Assembly: GCF_913064665.1 (NCBI RefSeq) | Contig: NZ_CAJYBT010000023.1 | Coordinates: 1 to 53,664, forward strand | Length of the DNA stretch: 53,664 nucleotides | Source: an uncultured Thioclava sp. | GTDB taxonomy: Bacteria > Pseudomonadota > Alphaproteobacteria > Rhodobacterales > Rhodobacteraceae | Direction: 5' to 3' | Part shown: positions 8,801-18,647 of the stretch, piece after piece | How positions within the stretch are numbered: position 1 is the first letter of the stretch | Layout of the letters: every line of letters starts with the position of its first letter | Made by a program: the position numbers and the translations under genes | The notes under the pieces: model-generated | What the model was told of the DNA's origin: nothing | The model's input: the letters and a program-made list of their open reading frames with translations, nothing else | Database searches by the model: none

Positions 8801-10320
8801 GGCGTGGGCTCATCTGCGCTGAGCTTATCGATCAGGCGGGTCATCGCGCCCAGCAAAGCGGCCTTGGTGCTATCATTCAGACGGCCTTGACTGGCAATCG
8901 CATCCACCGCCGACGCGGCGTCGCGATCGAGCGCAGCGGGCAGGCCCGCACGAAACCCCGCCACGAGGGGTTCATCCAGATCATCCAGCAACCCCGTCTG
9001 CACCGCCAGCATCAAGGCGACCTCATCGACAAGGCGGATGGGCTGGTGCTGCGGTTGGCGCAGCGCCTCGCGGATGCGCGCCCCACGCGTGAGTTGCTGG
9101 CGCACCCGACCGTCGGGCATACCGCCAAAGCGGGTAAAGACTTCGAGTTCCAGAAACTGCGCGTAATCAAGGCGCAGCGTTCCCGCCGCCGCGCGCAGCA
9201 CGGGCGCTTGCGTCTTACCGCCAACCCGGCTGACGCTAAGGCCGACATCCACGGCGGGTTTCTGACCCTGATGGAACAGCGTCTGATCCAGCACGATCTG
9301 GCCGTCGGTGATCGAGATCAGGTTGGTCGGGATATAGGCCGACAGGTTGCCCTGATCGGTTTCCGCAATCGGCAGCGCCGTCAGCGATCCGCCGCCCCGT
9401 TCCGGCGAGAGTTTCGCGGCGCGTTCCAGCAGTCGCGCGTGGATGTAGAACACATCGCCCGGATAGGCCTCGCGCCCCGGAGATTGGCGCGTCAGCAGCG
9501 CGATCTCGCGATGGGTGGCGGCATGTTTGGACAGATCGTCGATCACGATGATCGCATGCTGGCCCTTGTCGCGGAAATATTCCGCCATCGTCATGCCCGC
9601 ATAGGGCGCGATCCATTGCAGCCCCGGCGCACTTGCCGAGCCCGCCACCAGCACGATACAGCGCTCGAAATTTCCCTGCGCCTGCAACGCATCAATGGCG
9701 CGGCGCACGCTGGAGGTTTTCTGCCCCACGGCAACGTAGATACAGATCATATCGCTGTCGCGCTGCGCAATCAGCGCGTCCACCGCCAGCGTGGTTTTAC
9801 CCGTCGAATGATCACCCACGATCAACTCGCGCTGGCCACGTCCCAGCGCAAACAGCGTATCCACCACCACGATTCCCGTCTGCACCGGTTCGGTGACCAG
9901 ATCGCGCTCGATGATCGAAGGCGCGGGGCGCTCGATCGGCCATCGGGCCTCAGGCGCAATCGCGCCCTTGCCATCGAGCGGGCGGCCCAGCGGATCAATG
10001 ACGCGCCCCAGCAACGCCTCGCCCACGGGCACGTTGACCACCTCACCCGTGCCAAAAACCACATCGCCCGCCTCGACATCGGTTCCGCTATCGAGCATCA
10101 CGCAGCCGATCCGGTCGGGGTCCAGCACCCGCGCGAACCCGACCTGCCCGCCTGCAAAATGCAACACCTCGTCAAGGCGCACATCGCTGAGCCCCGAGAT
10201 CAGCGCCACGCCATCCCCGATTTCCTCGACCCGGCCGCGGTGTTCGACGCGCGGACCAAGCGTGGCGCGCTCCAGCGTCTCGCGCGCGGCACTCAGCCAA
10301 TCGGGCCCATCAGGAGACAT
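8797..10320 (-). CDS. atpA: N-ATPase alpha subunit
   Basis: Non-catalytic nucleotide-binding subunit of F1, 507 residues. The P-loop is [13 protein letters not shown], and other alpha hallmarks include [29 protein letters not shown], the [23 protein letters not shown] segment and the nearby [19 protein letters not shown]. Residues typical of housekeeping alpha (for example GDRQTGKT) are slightly altered, as expected for the N-ATPase branch. The ATG at 10320 lies 6 nt after an upstream AAGGAG-like stretch and overlaps the end of atpF by 11 bp; an upstream in-frame extension to 10398 is inside atpF and rejected. Confidence 0.96.
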   Translation of the reverse strand: MSPDGPDWLSAARETLERATLGPRVEHRGRVEEIGDGVALISGLSDVRLDEVLHFAGGQVGFARVLDPDRIGCVMLDSGTDVEAGDVVFGTGEVVNVPVGEALLGRVIDPLGRPLDGKGAIAPEARWPIERPAPSIIERDLVTEPVQTGIVVVDTLFALGRGQRELIVGDHSTGKTTLAVDALIAQRDSDMICIYVAVGQKTSSVRRAIDALQAQGNFERCIVLVAGSASAPGLQWIAPYAGMTMAEYFRDKGQHAIIVIDDLSKHAATHREIALLTRQSPGREAYPGDVFYIHARLLERAAKLSPERGGGSLTALPIAETDQGNLSAYIPTNLISITDGQIVLDQTLFHQGQKPAVDVGLSVSRVGGKTQAPVLRAAAGTLRLDYAQFLELEVFTRFGGMPDGRVRQQLTRGARIREALRQPQHQPIRLVDEVALMLAVQTGLLDDLDEPLVAGFRAGLPAALDRDAASAVDAIASQGRLNDSTKAALLGAMTRLIDKLSADEPTP

Positions 10321-11047
10321 GCTGCAACTCCTTGAGGATCGCGGCCAAATCCGCCTGCCAGCTGTTGCGCAAAACGAAATGGGCGCTGCGCAATTCAAAC
10401 CCGGCGATCAGGTCGGGGTCGGTGACGAAATTCAGCTCGGGCACGGCCTCCAAAGCCTGCTGCACGGCTTTGGTAATCTTGACCTTGGCGCTGGCGCTCA
10501 GATCAGCGGGGCTGAGCAAATCAAGCCCACCTTTGGTTTTGGCAAGTGCTGCGCGATCGGACGCTGGCAAGGCCGCAATCGCCTCAACAAGTAGATCAAG
10601 AAAGCGCACCTGAATGGCCTCATCCGGCAGACGGCCCAGCAGCTTTTGCGCGATCTCGACGGCCAGCGCGCCCGATTGCGCCACACGTTTTGCACGCACC
10701 GCATCGGTTTCATGCGCGATGGTGGCGCGCGCGCTGGTCATCAGGGCCGCTGCCTGCGTTTTCGCCTCGGCCAAGGCGGCGGCCTTGGCGGCCTCGGCGC
10801 TTGCCGTGGCTTGCGCCAGAACGCGCGTCCGTTCACTCGCGATCCCGTCGCGGGCCTCGCTCAGCTCTGCCAGCGCGGCCTCCGCCTTGGTCTTGGTAGC
10901 GGCCGCATCCCCCAAGATGGCCTGCGCCGCCTCATGACGTTTGGCGATCGCTGCCGCAACCGGGCGCCAGAACACCCGCGTGAGCAGCCAGACCAGGATG
11001 ACGACATTGATCGCCTGCAGCCCAAGTCCCCAGAAGTCAATTGTCAT
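10310..11047 (-). CDS. atpF: N-ATPase b subunit with delta-like C-terminal domain
   Basis: Peripheral-stalk subunit, 245 residues, much longer than an ordinary b (about 160). Residues 1-30 hold the single membrane helix ([20 protein letters not shown]), about 35-150 an Ala/Glu-rich stalk helix, and about 165-245 a globular tail. The tail segment [20 protein letters not shown] resembles the C-terminal signature of delta/OSCP subunits (DPxLIGGxxxRxGxxxxDxS). The operon has no separate delta gene, so the tail probably takes its place. The start at 11047 is 4 bp after the atpE stop. Confidence 0.93.
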   Translation of the reverse strand: MTIDFWGLGLQAINVVILVWLLTRVFWRPVAAAIAKRHEAAQAILGDAAATKTKAEAALAELSEARDGIASERTRVLAQATASAEAAKAAALAEAKTQAAALMTSARATIAHETDAVRAKRVAQSGALAVEIAQKLLGRLPDEAIQVRFLDLLVEAIAALPASDRAALAKTKGGLDLLSPADLSASAKVKITKAVQQALEAVPELNFVTDPDLIAGFELRSAHFVLRNSWQADLAAILKELQHVS

Positions 11048-11051
11048 ACGA

Positions 11052-11297
11052 TCACGCCAGCAACGGGTTGGCAAAGAGCAGCAACAACGAGATCACAAGA
11101 CAGTAAATCGCTGTCGTTTCAATCATCGCAAGCCCGACAAAAAGCGTGCGCGAGATCGTGTTGGCCGCCTCGGGCTGACGCGCAATCGCATCCATCGCGG
11201 CTGCCACGGCGCGGCCCTCGGCCAATGCCGGACCAATGGCGCCAAACGACACGGCAAACGCGGCGCAGACGATACTGGTAATAGAAATATAATCCAT
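11052..11297 (-). CDS. atpE: N-ATPase c subunit (rotor ring, sodium-type ligands)
   Basis: An 81-residue membrane hairpin forming the rotor ring. Helix 1 has IGPALAEGRAVAAAMDAIARQPE, with the family RQP loop at 40-42. Helix 2 has GLAMIETTAIYCLVISLLLL. Aligned to the Ilyobacter sodium-binding c subunit, the ion-site residues are Glu60 (E65), Thr61 (S66), Thr62 (T67) and Tyr65 (Y70), while Glu27 takes the place of Gln32. N-ATPase c subunits are known for such a second carboxylate. Ion choice (Na+ or H+) cannot be settled from sequence. The ATG overlaps the atpB stop. Confidence 0.95.
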   Translation of the reverse strand: MDYISITSIVCAAFAVSFGAIGPALAEGRAVAAAMDAIARQPEAANTISRTLFVGLAMIETTAIYCLVISLLLLFANPLLA

Positions 11298-12004
11298 CAG
11301 CTATCCTTTTTCTTAGCGGAGGTTTCCAGGTCGGCGGGGGTGTGCGCGCCATCCTCGACCGTGGAGCTGATGAAGACCATCGCCAGCACGGCAAAGATAT
11401 AGGCCTGCACCAGCCCGGTCAGCAGATCGAGCGCCATCAGCGGGATCGGCACCAACAGCCCCGCCAGCGAGGCGACGATAGCGATCACGAACACCCCGCT
11501 CATGACGTTGCCAAACAGGCGCACGAACATCGAAAACACCCGCGTCACGCTTGCCAGCATATTGAGCGGGATCATCACCGGATTGGGTGCGGCAAAGGAT
11601 TTGAGATAGCCCCCCACCCCATTGCCGCGCACGCCAAACCAGATCACCGAGATAAACACGAGCACCGCCAGCGCGGCATCGGTTTCCAGCTTTGCCGTGG
11701 GCGGCTCGACCCCCGGTATCAACGAGCTCCAGTTCGCTGCGAGGATGAACACAAACAGCGTGCCGATAAAGCCGCGATAGGGCGCGGGCTGCGCCCCGCT
11801 CGTTTCGCGAATTTGCGTATCAAGCGTGTCTACCAACAACTCCAGCGCAACCTGTCGCTTACTTGGGCGCAGCGAAAGCCGCCGTGTCAGCAGATACGCC
11901 CCAACGACCAGCACGGCCATAATCACCCAAGTCGTCACAATCGCTTGCGTGATTGGAACGGGGCCAATCTGAAACAGGGCAGCGGATTCTAGCGGCGAGT
12001 TCAT
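11297..12004 (-). CDS. atpB: N-ATPase a subunit
   Basis: Membrane stator channel subunit, 235 residues with about six hydrophobic segments. It carries the essential arginine in MFVRLFGNVMSG (Arg162; E. coli Arg210) and the C-terminal helix pair with GLVQAYIFAVLAMVFISS, the family's Gln-Ala-Tyr-(V/I)-F motif. It passes ions between half-channels and the c ring. The start ATG at 12004 overlaps the atpR stop (ATGA); a 52-residue upstream extension is Gly/Ala-rich antisense-like sequence and rejected. The length is close to other N-ATPase a subunits. Confidence 0.95.
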   Translation of the reverse strand: MNSPLESAALFQIGPVPITQAIVTTWVIMAVLVVGAYLLTRRLSLRPSKRQVALELLVDTLDTQIRETSGAQPAPYRGFIGTLFVFILAANWSSLIPGVEPPTAKLETDAALAVLVFISVIWFGVRGNGVGGYLKSFAAPNPVMIPLNMLASVTRVFSMFVRLFGNVMSGVFVIAIVASLAGLLVPIPLMALDLLTGLVQAYIFAVLAMVFISSTVEDGAHTPADLETSAKKKDS

Positions 12005-12291
12005 GGCGCGGCCCTCCGAGCTTGGCGCACCATCAGCGTCTTGGCCACCAGCACGCCGCCCAGCGCCGCCAGCAAGGCCAGCCCGCCTGCCAGAACCGCC
12101 AGATAAAACCCCGCCCCCAGTAACGCCAGACGCCCTACCGTCAGCGCCAGCGCCAGCCACGCGCTGGAACCGCGCACGATCATATCCGCCGTGACGCGCA
12201 ACGCGCGGAAATAGCCATAGCCCAACGCCAAACCCGCGAGAAAACTCAGGCTTAGCAGGATCGGCATGGGCAGGGCTGACAACTCACTCAT
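12001..12291 (-). CDS. atpR: N-ATPase subunit AtpR
   Basis: A 96-residue membrane protein with about three hydrophobic segments: PILLSLSFLAGLALGYGYF, LALALTVGRLALLGAGFYLAV and an Ala/Leu-rich third. AtpR is specific to N-ATPase operons, where it lies between atpQ and atpB. Its intramembrane arginines (here in YFRALR and VGRLAL) have been proposed to contact the carboxylates of the c ring during assembly; that role is known only by inference. The ATG at 12291 overlaps the atpQ stop (ATGA), which decides against upstream starts. Position in the operon is the strongest evidence. Confidence 0.88.
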   Translation of the reverse strand: MSELSALPMPILLSLSFLAGLALGYGYFRALRVTADMIVRGSSAWLALALTVGRLALLGAGFYLAVLAGGLALLAALGGVLVAKTLMVRQARRAAP

Positions 12292-12577
12292 TTGGCATTC
12301 ATCCATTTCCAAGCGGTCCAGAACCCGATGCAGAGCCCGACCACCATGCAAGGCGCGCTCCAGAAAATGCCCGTTCCAAAATGCGCATCCAGCCAGCGCC
12401 CGAGGAACAGCCCCGCCAATGTCGGCACTACGAAAATCCAGCCCAGCACCCCGATCTGCGCAAGACGTCGCCCCACCGACAGATCGCCCTCGCGCAGCCA
12501 GCGGTCGCGGCGATCACGACGGCGGCGGCTCTCGATGACGAGCGGGTCGTCTTCGGGGTCTTTCTGATCGGGCGGGG

Positions 12578-12581
<4 letters not shown>
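12288..12581 (-). CDS. atpQ: N-ATPase subunit AtpQ (AtpI-like)
   Basis: A 97-residue protein with a highly charged N-terminus (VIESRRRRDRRDRW) and two membrane helices (IGVLGWIFVVPTLAGLFLGRWLD and GIFWSAPCMVVGLCIGFWTAW). The second half resembles AtpI, a probable assembly factor for the c ring: G-x3-G-x-W-LD between the helices is an AtpI feature. In N-ATPase operons this gene is called atpQ and always follows atpC. The four-base stop/start overlaps on both sides support tight translational coupling. Confidence 0.88.
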
Positions 12582-14634
<2,053 letters not shown>

Positions 14635-14668
14635 TTACGATGTTTCGCAGATCAGGAGTGCCGCCAAA

Positions 14669-15835
14669 GTGGTCGAAAATGCAGATCGCTCTCGCTTAAA
14701 AGCAGACACCGCCCCGCACGGCGCCCCCCCGGATGCGGCCGTGCCAGCCTTGCGCCCTCTCAGCGTGCCCCCCAACCCCAGACGCAGTCGGCGCTGGCTT
14801 TGGGCGGGGCTCGCGCTTGTCAGCCTCGTGATCGCTGGGGCGGCTTATCTGCAGCCTTGGGGCGCGCGCGTGCCCGTCGTCAGTGTAGAGCCAATCACGC
14901 GCGCGCCGGTGACGCGTGTGCTGGCCGTCAATGGCCGTATCGCCCCGGTGCATTCTGTCGACATCCGCCCGATCGTGGGCGGCACGCTGGAAATGCTGCT
15001 GGTGCAAGAGGGCGATAGCGTCACCGCCGGGCAGGTCTTGGCGCGCATTGACAGCAAGACCCAAAACGCCGTGATCCGCCAAGCGATGGCGGGGCTCGAT
15101 GCTGCCCTTGTCGCGCAAGAGCAGGCGCGCGTGTCCTATGAACGCTCGAAGGCCCTTGGCGCCAATGTCGCGCGCAGCGTGCTGGAAAACGAGGCCCGCG
15201 CCCTGCAATCCGCCGAGCAAGAGGTTGCGCGCATGACCGCACTGCTCGATCAGGCCCAGATCGTCTTGCAAAACCACACGATCCGCGCGCCAATCGCGGG
15301 CAGCGTTGTGACTTTGAATGTCGATCCGGGCCAAATCGTTGATCCGACAACCCTTCTGCTCAGTCTTGCGGATCTGCGTGATCTTGTCGTTGAGACCGAT
15401 ATCGACGAGGCCTATGCCCGCCAAATCACGCGCGACCAGCCTGCCGTGCTGCAACTGGTCGGCGAGACCGCAACCCGGACGGGCCATGTCAGCTACGTCT
15501 CGACGCGGGTGAATGTCGCCACGGGGGGCTTGGGCGTCAAGATCGCCTTTGACACGCCCGTCACCGCACCGGTCGGTCTGACCGTTGCCACCAATATCAT
15601 CGTGGATCAACGCGACGCCGCCCTCACCGTGCCGCGCAGCGCCCTCGTTACGAACGGGGCGGAGACTTCGGTATTTGTGGTCGTCGATGGCAGCGCGCAT
15701 CTGCGCCCGATCCAGATCGTGGACTGGCCCGCCGCCCGCTTGATCGTGACGCAGGGGCTGGCTGAGGGCGATTTGATCATCACCGACGCGCAGGGCGTGA
15801 CGGACGGCCAAGCCGTGAAAGCAGAGCAACCCTGA
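14669..15835 (+). CDS. ABC exporter periplasmic adaptor (HlyD/MacA type)
   Basis: A membrane-fusion adaptor of about 388 residues: a short cytoplasmic tail, one membrane helix (WLWAGLALVSLVIAGAAYLQPWG), then a biotinyl-lipoyl half (VGGTLEMLLVQEGDSVTAGQVLARIDS), a coiled-coil hairpin (about 115-190), the second lipoyl half (NHTIRAPIAGSVVTLNVDPGQIV) and beta-barrel domains. It joins an inner-membrane ABC pump to an outer-membrane channel. The start is GTG at 14669, 10 nt after AGGAG (14654-14658). Its stop overlaps the ATG of the permease gene (TGATG). The three-gene set resembles DevBCA/MacAB-type exporters; the substrate is unknown. Confidence 0.88.
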   Translation: MVENADRSRLKADTAPHGAPPDAAVPALRPLSVPPNPRRSRRWLWAGLALVSLVIAGAAYLQPWGARVPVVSVEPITRAPVTRVLAVNGRIAPVHSVDIRPIVGGTLEMLLVQEGDSVTAGQVLARIDSKTQNAVIRQAMAGLDAALVAQEQARVSYERSKALGANVARSVLENEARALQSAEQEVARMTALLDQAQIVLQNHTIRAPIAGSVVTLNVDPGQIVDPTTLLLSLADLRDLVVETDIDEAYARQITRDQPAVLQLVGETATRTGHVSYVSTRVNVATGGLGVKIAFDTPVTAPVGLTVATNIIVDQRDAALTVPRSALVTNGAETSVFVVVDGSAHLRPIQIVDWPAARLIVTQGLAEGDLIITDAQGVTDGQAVKAEQP

Positions 15836-17040
15836 TGCTATATGCCCTCAAAATCGCGGCGCGCTACCTGACGGCAAACTTGGCGCAAACGGCATTGCTG
15901 GTCACAGGCGTTGCGGTGGGCGTGTTCATCTTCATCTTCATGTCGGCGTTGATCGGCGGGCTCGCCGAATTCATCTTGGCGCGCACCGTAGGCGACATGG
16001 CCCATATCACGATCGAGGCCGAATCTGCCGATCCCGCCCTGCTGATCTCTCCAAAAGGACAGGTGCTATTTGTCGCCGAACCGGGACGCATTCGCACCGC
16101 CACGCTGGCCGAGGCGGCGACTTGGCTGCCTCTGATCGCTGCCGTGCCCGGCGTCAAGGCGGTCTCGCCCCAGATCACTGGCGCGGGCTTTCTGACGCGG
16201 GGCGCACAGGTCAGCCAAGTCAGTATCACCGGGGTCGAGCCGGGGCGTGAATCCGCGATCCTCGATCTGGATGGGTATATGGTCGAGGGCTCGGCGCGGC
16301 TAGGGTCCGGGCTGATCGTGCTGGGGCGCGAACTGGCGGATGATCTGGCGCTGTCATTGGGCCAAAGCGTGCGGGTGCAAAGCACCACCGGAAGCACAAT
16401 GGTGCTAACGCTGAGCGGCATTTATCAGACCGGAAGTCGCGGCATGGATCAGGCGCGCGCATTCGTCAGCCTCTCTAGCGCGCGCACCCTGTTTGCGATG
16501 CCCCAAGGCGTGACGCGGATCGAGATCAAACTCGATGATCTCAACGCGGCCGATGCCACCGCGCTGCGAATCCGGGCGCTGACCGGGCTGGATGCCGTGT
16601 CTTGGACCGAGGGGGCCGCGCAATTGATGGAGGCGCTGAACGCGCAAGCCCAGACCGGATATTTCCTCAAGGGCTTTGCGCTGCTGACCATCGTGATCGG
16701 GGTGGCCTCGGCGCTGCTGCTGTCAACCTATCGCCGCCGCCCCGAGATCGGGATCATGCGCGCGATGGGGGCCGGGCGTGGCTTTGTCGTCTTTGTTTTC
16801 GTCACCCAAGGCGCGCTCGTGGGACTGTTGGGCGGGGTCACGGGGGCGGTCCTTGGTTATCTCGCACTGCTCCCCTTCCCCTCGCGCGAGGCGTTTCGCC
16901 CGGGCACCTTGCCGCTTGATATCACGCAGGGTTCTTACGGGCTGGCGATTACGCTGACCGTGATCGGCGCGATCCTCGCCTCGATCTTGCCCGCACGCTC
17001 GGCCGCGCGGGTCGATCCAGTTACGGCGATCGGGCAATGA
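15835..17040 (+). CDS. ABC exporter permease (FtsX/MacB-like)
   Basis: A 401-residue inner-membrane permease: one N-terminal membrane helix (TALLVTGVAVGVFIFIFMSALIGGLAEFI), a periplasmic domain (about 45-265) and three C-terminal helices in the FtsX domain (FALLTIVIGVASALLLSTY; VVFVFVTQGALVGLLGGVTGAVLGYLALL; YGLAITLTVIGAILASIL), ending ARSAARVDPVTAIGQ, the family's usual coupling end. It lacks its own ATPase domain, unlike MacB, and pairs with the ATPase encoded next (4-bp ATGA overlap). The helix layout matches DevC/LolC-type mechanotransmission pumps. Confidence 0.9.
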   Translation: MLYALKIAARYLTANLAQTALLVTGVAVGVFIFIFMSALIGGLAEFILARTVGDMAHITIEAESADPALLISPKGQVLFVAEPGRIRTATLAEAATWLPLIAAVPGVKAVSPQITGAGFLTRGAQVSQVSITGVEPGRESAILDLDGYMVEGSARLGSGLIVLGRELADDLALSLGQSVRVQSTTGSTMVLTLSGIYQTGSRGMDQARAFVSLSSARTLFAMPQGVTRIEIKLDDLNAADATALRIRALTGLDAVSWTEGAAQLMEALNAQAQTGYFLKGFALLTIVIGVASALLLSTYRRRPEIGIMRAMGAGRGFVVFVFVTQGALVGLLGGVTGAVLGYLALLPFPSREAFRPGTLPLDITQGSYGLAITLTVIGAILASILPARSAARVDPVTAIGQ

Positions 17041-17714
17041 GCGCGCTTCTTGAAACCAGCGAGCTGGTCAAGACATTTGGGGCGGGCGACACCGCAACGC
17101 GGGTGCTGCGCGGCCTTAATCTGAGGCTGAGCACCGGAGAAATGGCGGCGCTGCTTGGCCCCTCAGGGTCTGGCAAAAGCACCTTGCTCACGATCCTTGG
17201 CACTTTGATGAAGCCGACATCAGGGCGCTATCAGATGCTGGGCCATGACCTGATCGCCGCGGATGACCGTGAACTGACGGTCTTTCGCAACCGCCATATC
17301 GGCTTTGTGTTTCAGTTCCACAATCTGCTGCCCGATTTCACGGCGCTGGAAAATGTCATTTTCCCCACCGCCGTGCGCGAGGGGCGCGAAACAGCGACTG
17401 CACGCGCACGCGGGCGCGACCTGCTGGTGCGCATGGGGCTGGCTGATCGCATTGATTTCCCGACCGCCAACCTGTCGGGCGGACAGAAACAGCGCGTGGC
17501 GGTGGCGCGTGCGCTGATGAACAGCCCTGAACTGGTGTTGGCGGATGAGCCCACGGGCAATCTGGATCGTGCCTCGGCGTTGCAGGTGATGGAGTTGATC
17601 GGACAGATCAACCGCGACGAAGGCACGACCTTTCTGATCTCGACCCATGACGAAAAGATCGCCGCCGCCTGTCAGCGCCAGATCGTGGTCGCGGATGGGC
17701 TGGTTACGGGCTAG
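17037..17714 (+). CDS. ABC exporter ATPase (MacB/LolD class)
   Basis: A 225-residue cytoplasmic ATPase. Walker A is GPSGSGKS, the Q-loop VFQFHNLLPDFTALENV, the signature LSGGQKQR, Walker B VLADEPTGNLD, and the switch His lies in LISTHDEK. This is the same class as LolD in this window, but here it belongs to the exporter trio with overlapping genes. ATP hydrolysis would drive the permease and adaptor to export an unknown substrate from the inner membrane or periplasm. No terminator is evident before the next gene, but the direction of the next gene is the same and the gap is 127 bp. Confidence 0.93.
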   Translation: MSALLETSELVKTFGAGDTATRVLRGLNLRLSTGEMAALLGPSGSGKSTLLTILGTLMKPTSGRYQMLGHDLIAADDRELTVFRNRHIGFVFQFHNLLPDFTALENVIFPTAVREGRETATARARGRDLLVRMGLADRIDFPTANLSGGQKQRVAVARALMNSPELVLADEPTGNLDRASALQVMELIGQINRDEGTTFLISTHDEKIAAACQRQIVVADGLVTG

Positions 17715-17807
17715 CGGATGGCCCTGCCCGATGGACTGGCGACAGACGTTATACAGCGCGATCGAGGACCATCATTGCGACGTTTTGAAAAAATATCGAC
17801 CCCACCC

Positions 17808-17826
17808 TAGACGACTGGTCTATTCA
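17808..17826. promoter_or_regulatory. TetR-type operator upstream of tetR
   Basis: TAGACGACTGGTCTATTCA, 17 of 19 bases identical to the site at 18476-18494. It contains the inverted repeat TAGAC-N5-GTCTA and ends 15 bp before the tetR start codon. It likely mediates autorepression by the encoded TetR protein. Confidence 0.7.
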
Positions 17827-17841
17827 GACTATCTCGGGGGT

Positions 17842-18432
17842 ATGAAAGAGAATAGACAAGATACACGCAGCCACATCCTGAGCGTTGGCCGGGGTCTCAC
17901 CGCACGGTGGGGCTATAGCGGCGTCGGGCTGTCAGAGCTGCTCAAAGAAGCGGGCGTCCCCAAAGGCTCGTTCTATCACTACTTCCCCTCGAAAGAGGCC
18001 TATGGCTGCGCCCTACTGACCGAGTTCGTCACAGAGTATCGCGACAAACTGAGTGCGACTTTGGCGCATCCGACCTTGGATGCCCGCAGCCGGTTCCTTG
18101 CCTATTTTGCCGAATGGCATCGCAAACAAATCAGCGCCGTGCCTGAAGATCGCTGCCTTGTTGTAAGGCTTTCCGCAGAGGTTGCGGACCTTTCGGTCGA
18201 TATGAGCACGATCTTGCAAAGCGGCGTGAATGAGATCATCGCCGCCTTGGCGGATACCCTGCGCCAAGGCATAGCCGAAGGGTCGATCGCCGCGCTGGAC
18301 AACCCCGAGGCGATGGCGGAGTTGATCTATCACCAATGGCTCGGCGCCAGCCTTGTGGCGAGCATCTCGCATGAAGATGCGCCGTTCAAAGCGGCGATGC
18401 GCGCGACGCAGGCGCTGATCCCACCGCCTTGA
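17842..18432 (+). CDS. TetR-family repressor (NemR/AcuR-like)
   Basis: A 196-residue regulator. The N-terminal helix-turn-helix is typical TetR (VGLSELLKEAGVPKGSFYHYFPSKEAY), and the C-terminal domain carries the ligand pocket and dimer face. The subgroup looks like NemR/AcuR regulators, which control genes for reductases of reactive carbonyls, and the next three genes fit that. A cysteine in PEDRCLVVRLSAEVADLS is a possible electrophile sensor; this is inference. The ATG at 17842 is chosen because the upstream frame overlaps the ABC gene. A matching operator lies before this gene and before yqhD. Confidence 0.9.
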   Translation: MKENRQDTRSHILSVGRGLTARWGYSGVGLSELLKEAGVPKGSFYHYFPSKEAYGCALLTEFVTEYRDKLSATLAHPTLDARSRFLAYFAEWHRKQISAVPEDRCLVVRLSAEVADLSVDMSTILQSGVNEIIAALADTLRQGIAEGSIAALDNPEAMAELIYHQWLGASLVASISHEDAPFKAAMRATQALIPPP

Positions 18433-18470
18433 AACGCAAGCGCTGACCCGCGCCACTCACCCCGAAGCCA

Positions 18471-18647
18471 TTGACTAGCCGACCGGTCTATTCACGAAAG
18501 GGTTATCTGTGGACCTTTGCCGGTCTTGCGGTGTTGTCCCTCGCAACTGAACCCGCTCAAAGCGCAGGAAGAGACCCGCTGTCATCCCATATTGCAGGCA
18601 AATACCCCGGTTTGCCTATGCCCATCAAACTTGAAGGAAACTGCGAC
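18471..18647 (+). other. In-frame leader resembling the start of an exported protein
   Basis: The reading frame of yqhD stays open upstream to about 18471 and reads like a signal peptide and mature start (LWTFAGLAVLSLATEPAQSAG, then an Ala/Pro segment ending MPIKLEGNCD). No good start codon or ribosome-binding site is seen for it. It may be the remnant of a gene whose 3' part was deleted next to yqhD, or chance coding-like DNA. It is not proposed as a real gene. Confidence 0.35.
18476..18494. promoter_or_regulatory. TetR-type operator upstream of yqhD
   Basis: TAGCCGACCGGTCTATTCA, with the perfect 8-bp palindrome GACCGGTC. It is 17/19 identical to the copy in front of tetR and lies 153 bp upstream of the yqhD ATG, next to a TTGACT hexamer (18471-18476). 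Confidence 0.7.

Noticed and set aside
8887-10335. Long plus-strand frame opposite atpA
   Set aside because: Arg/His/Gln-rich shadow of atpA without recognisable motifs.
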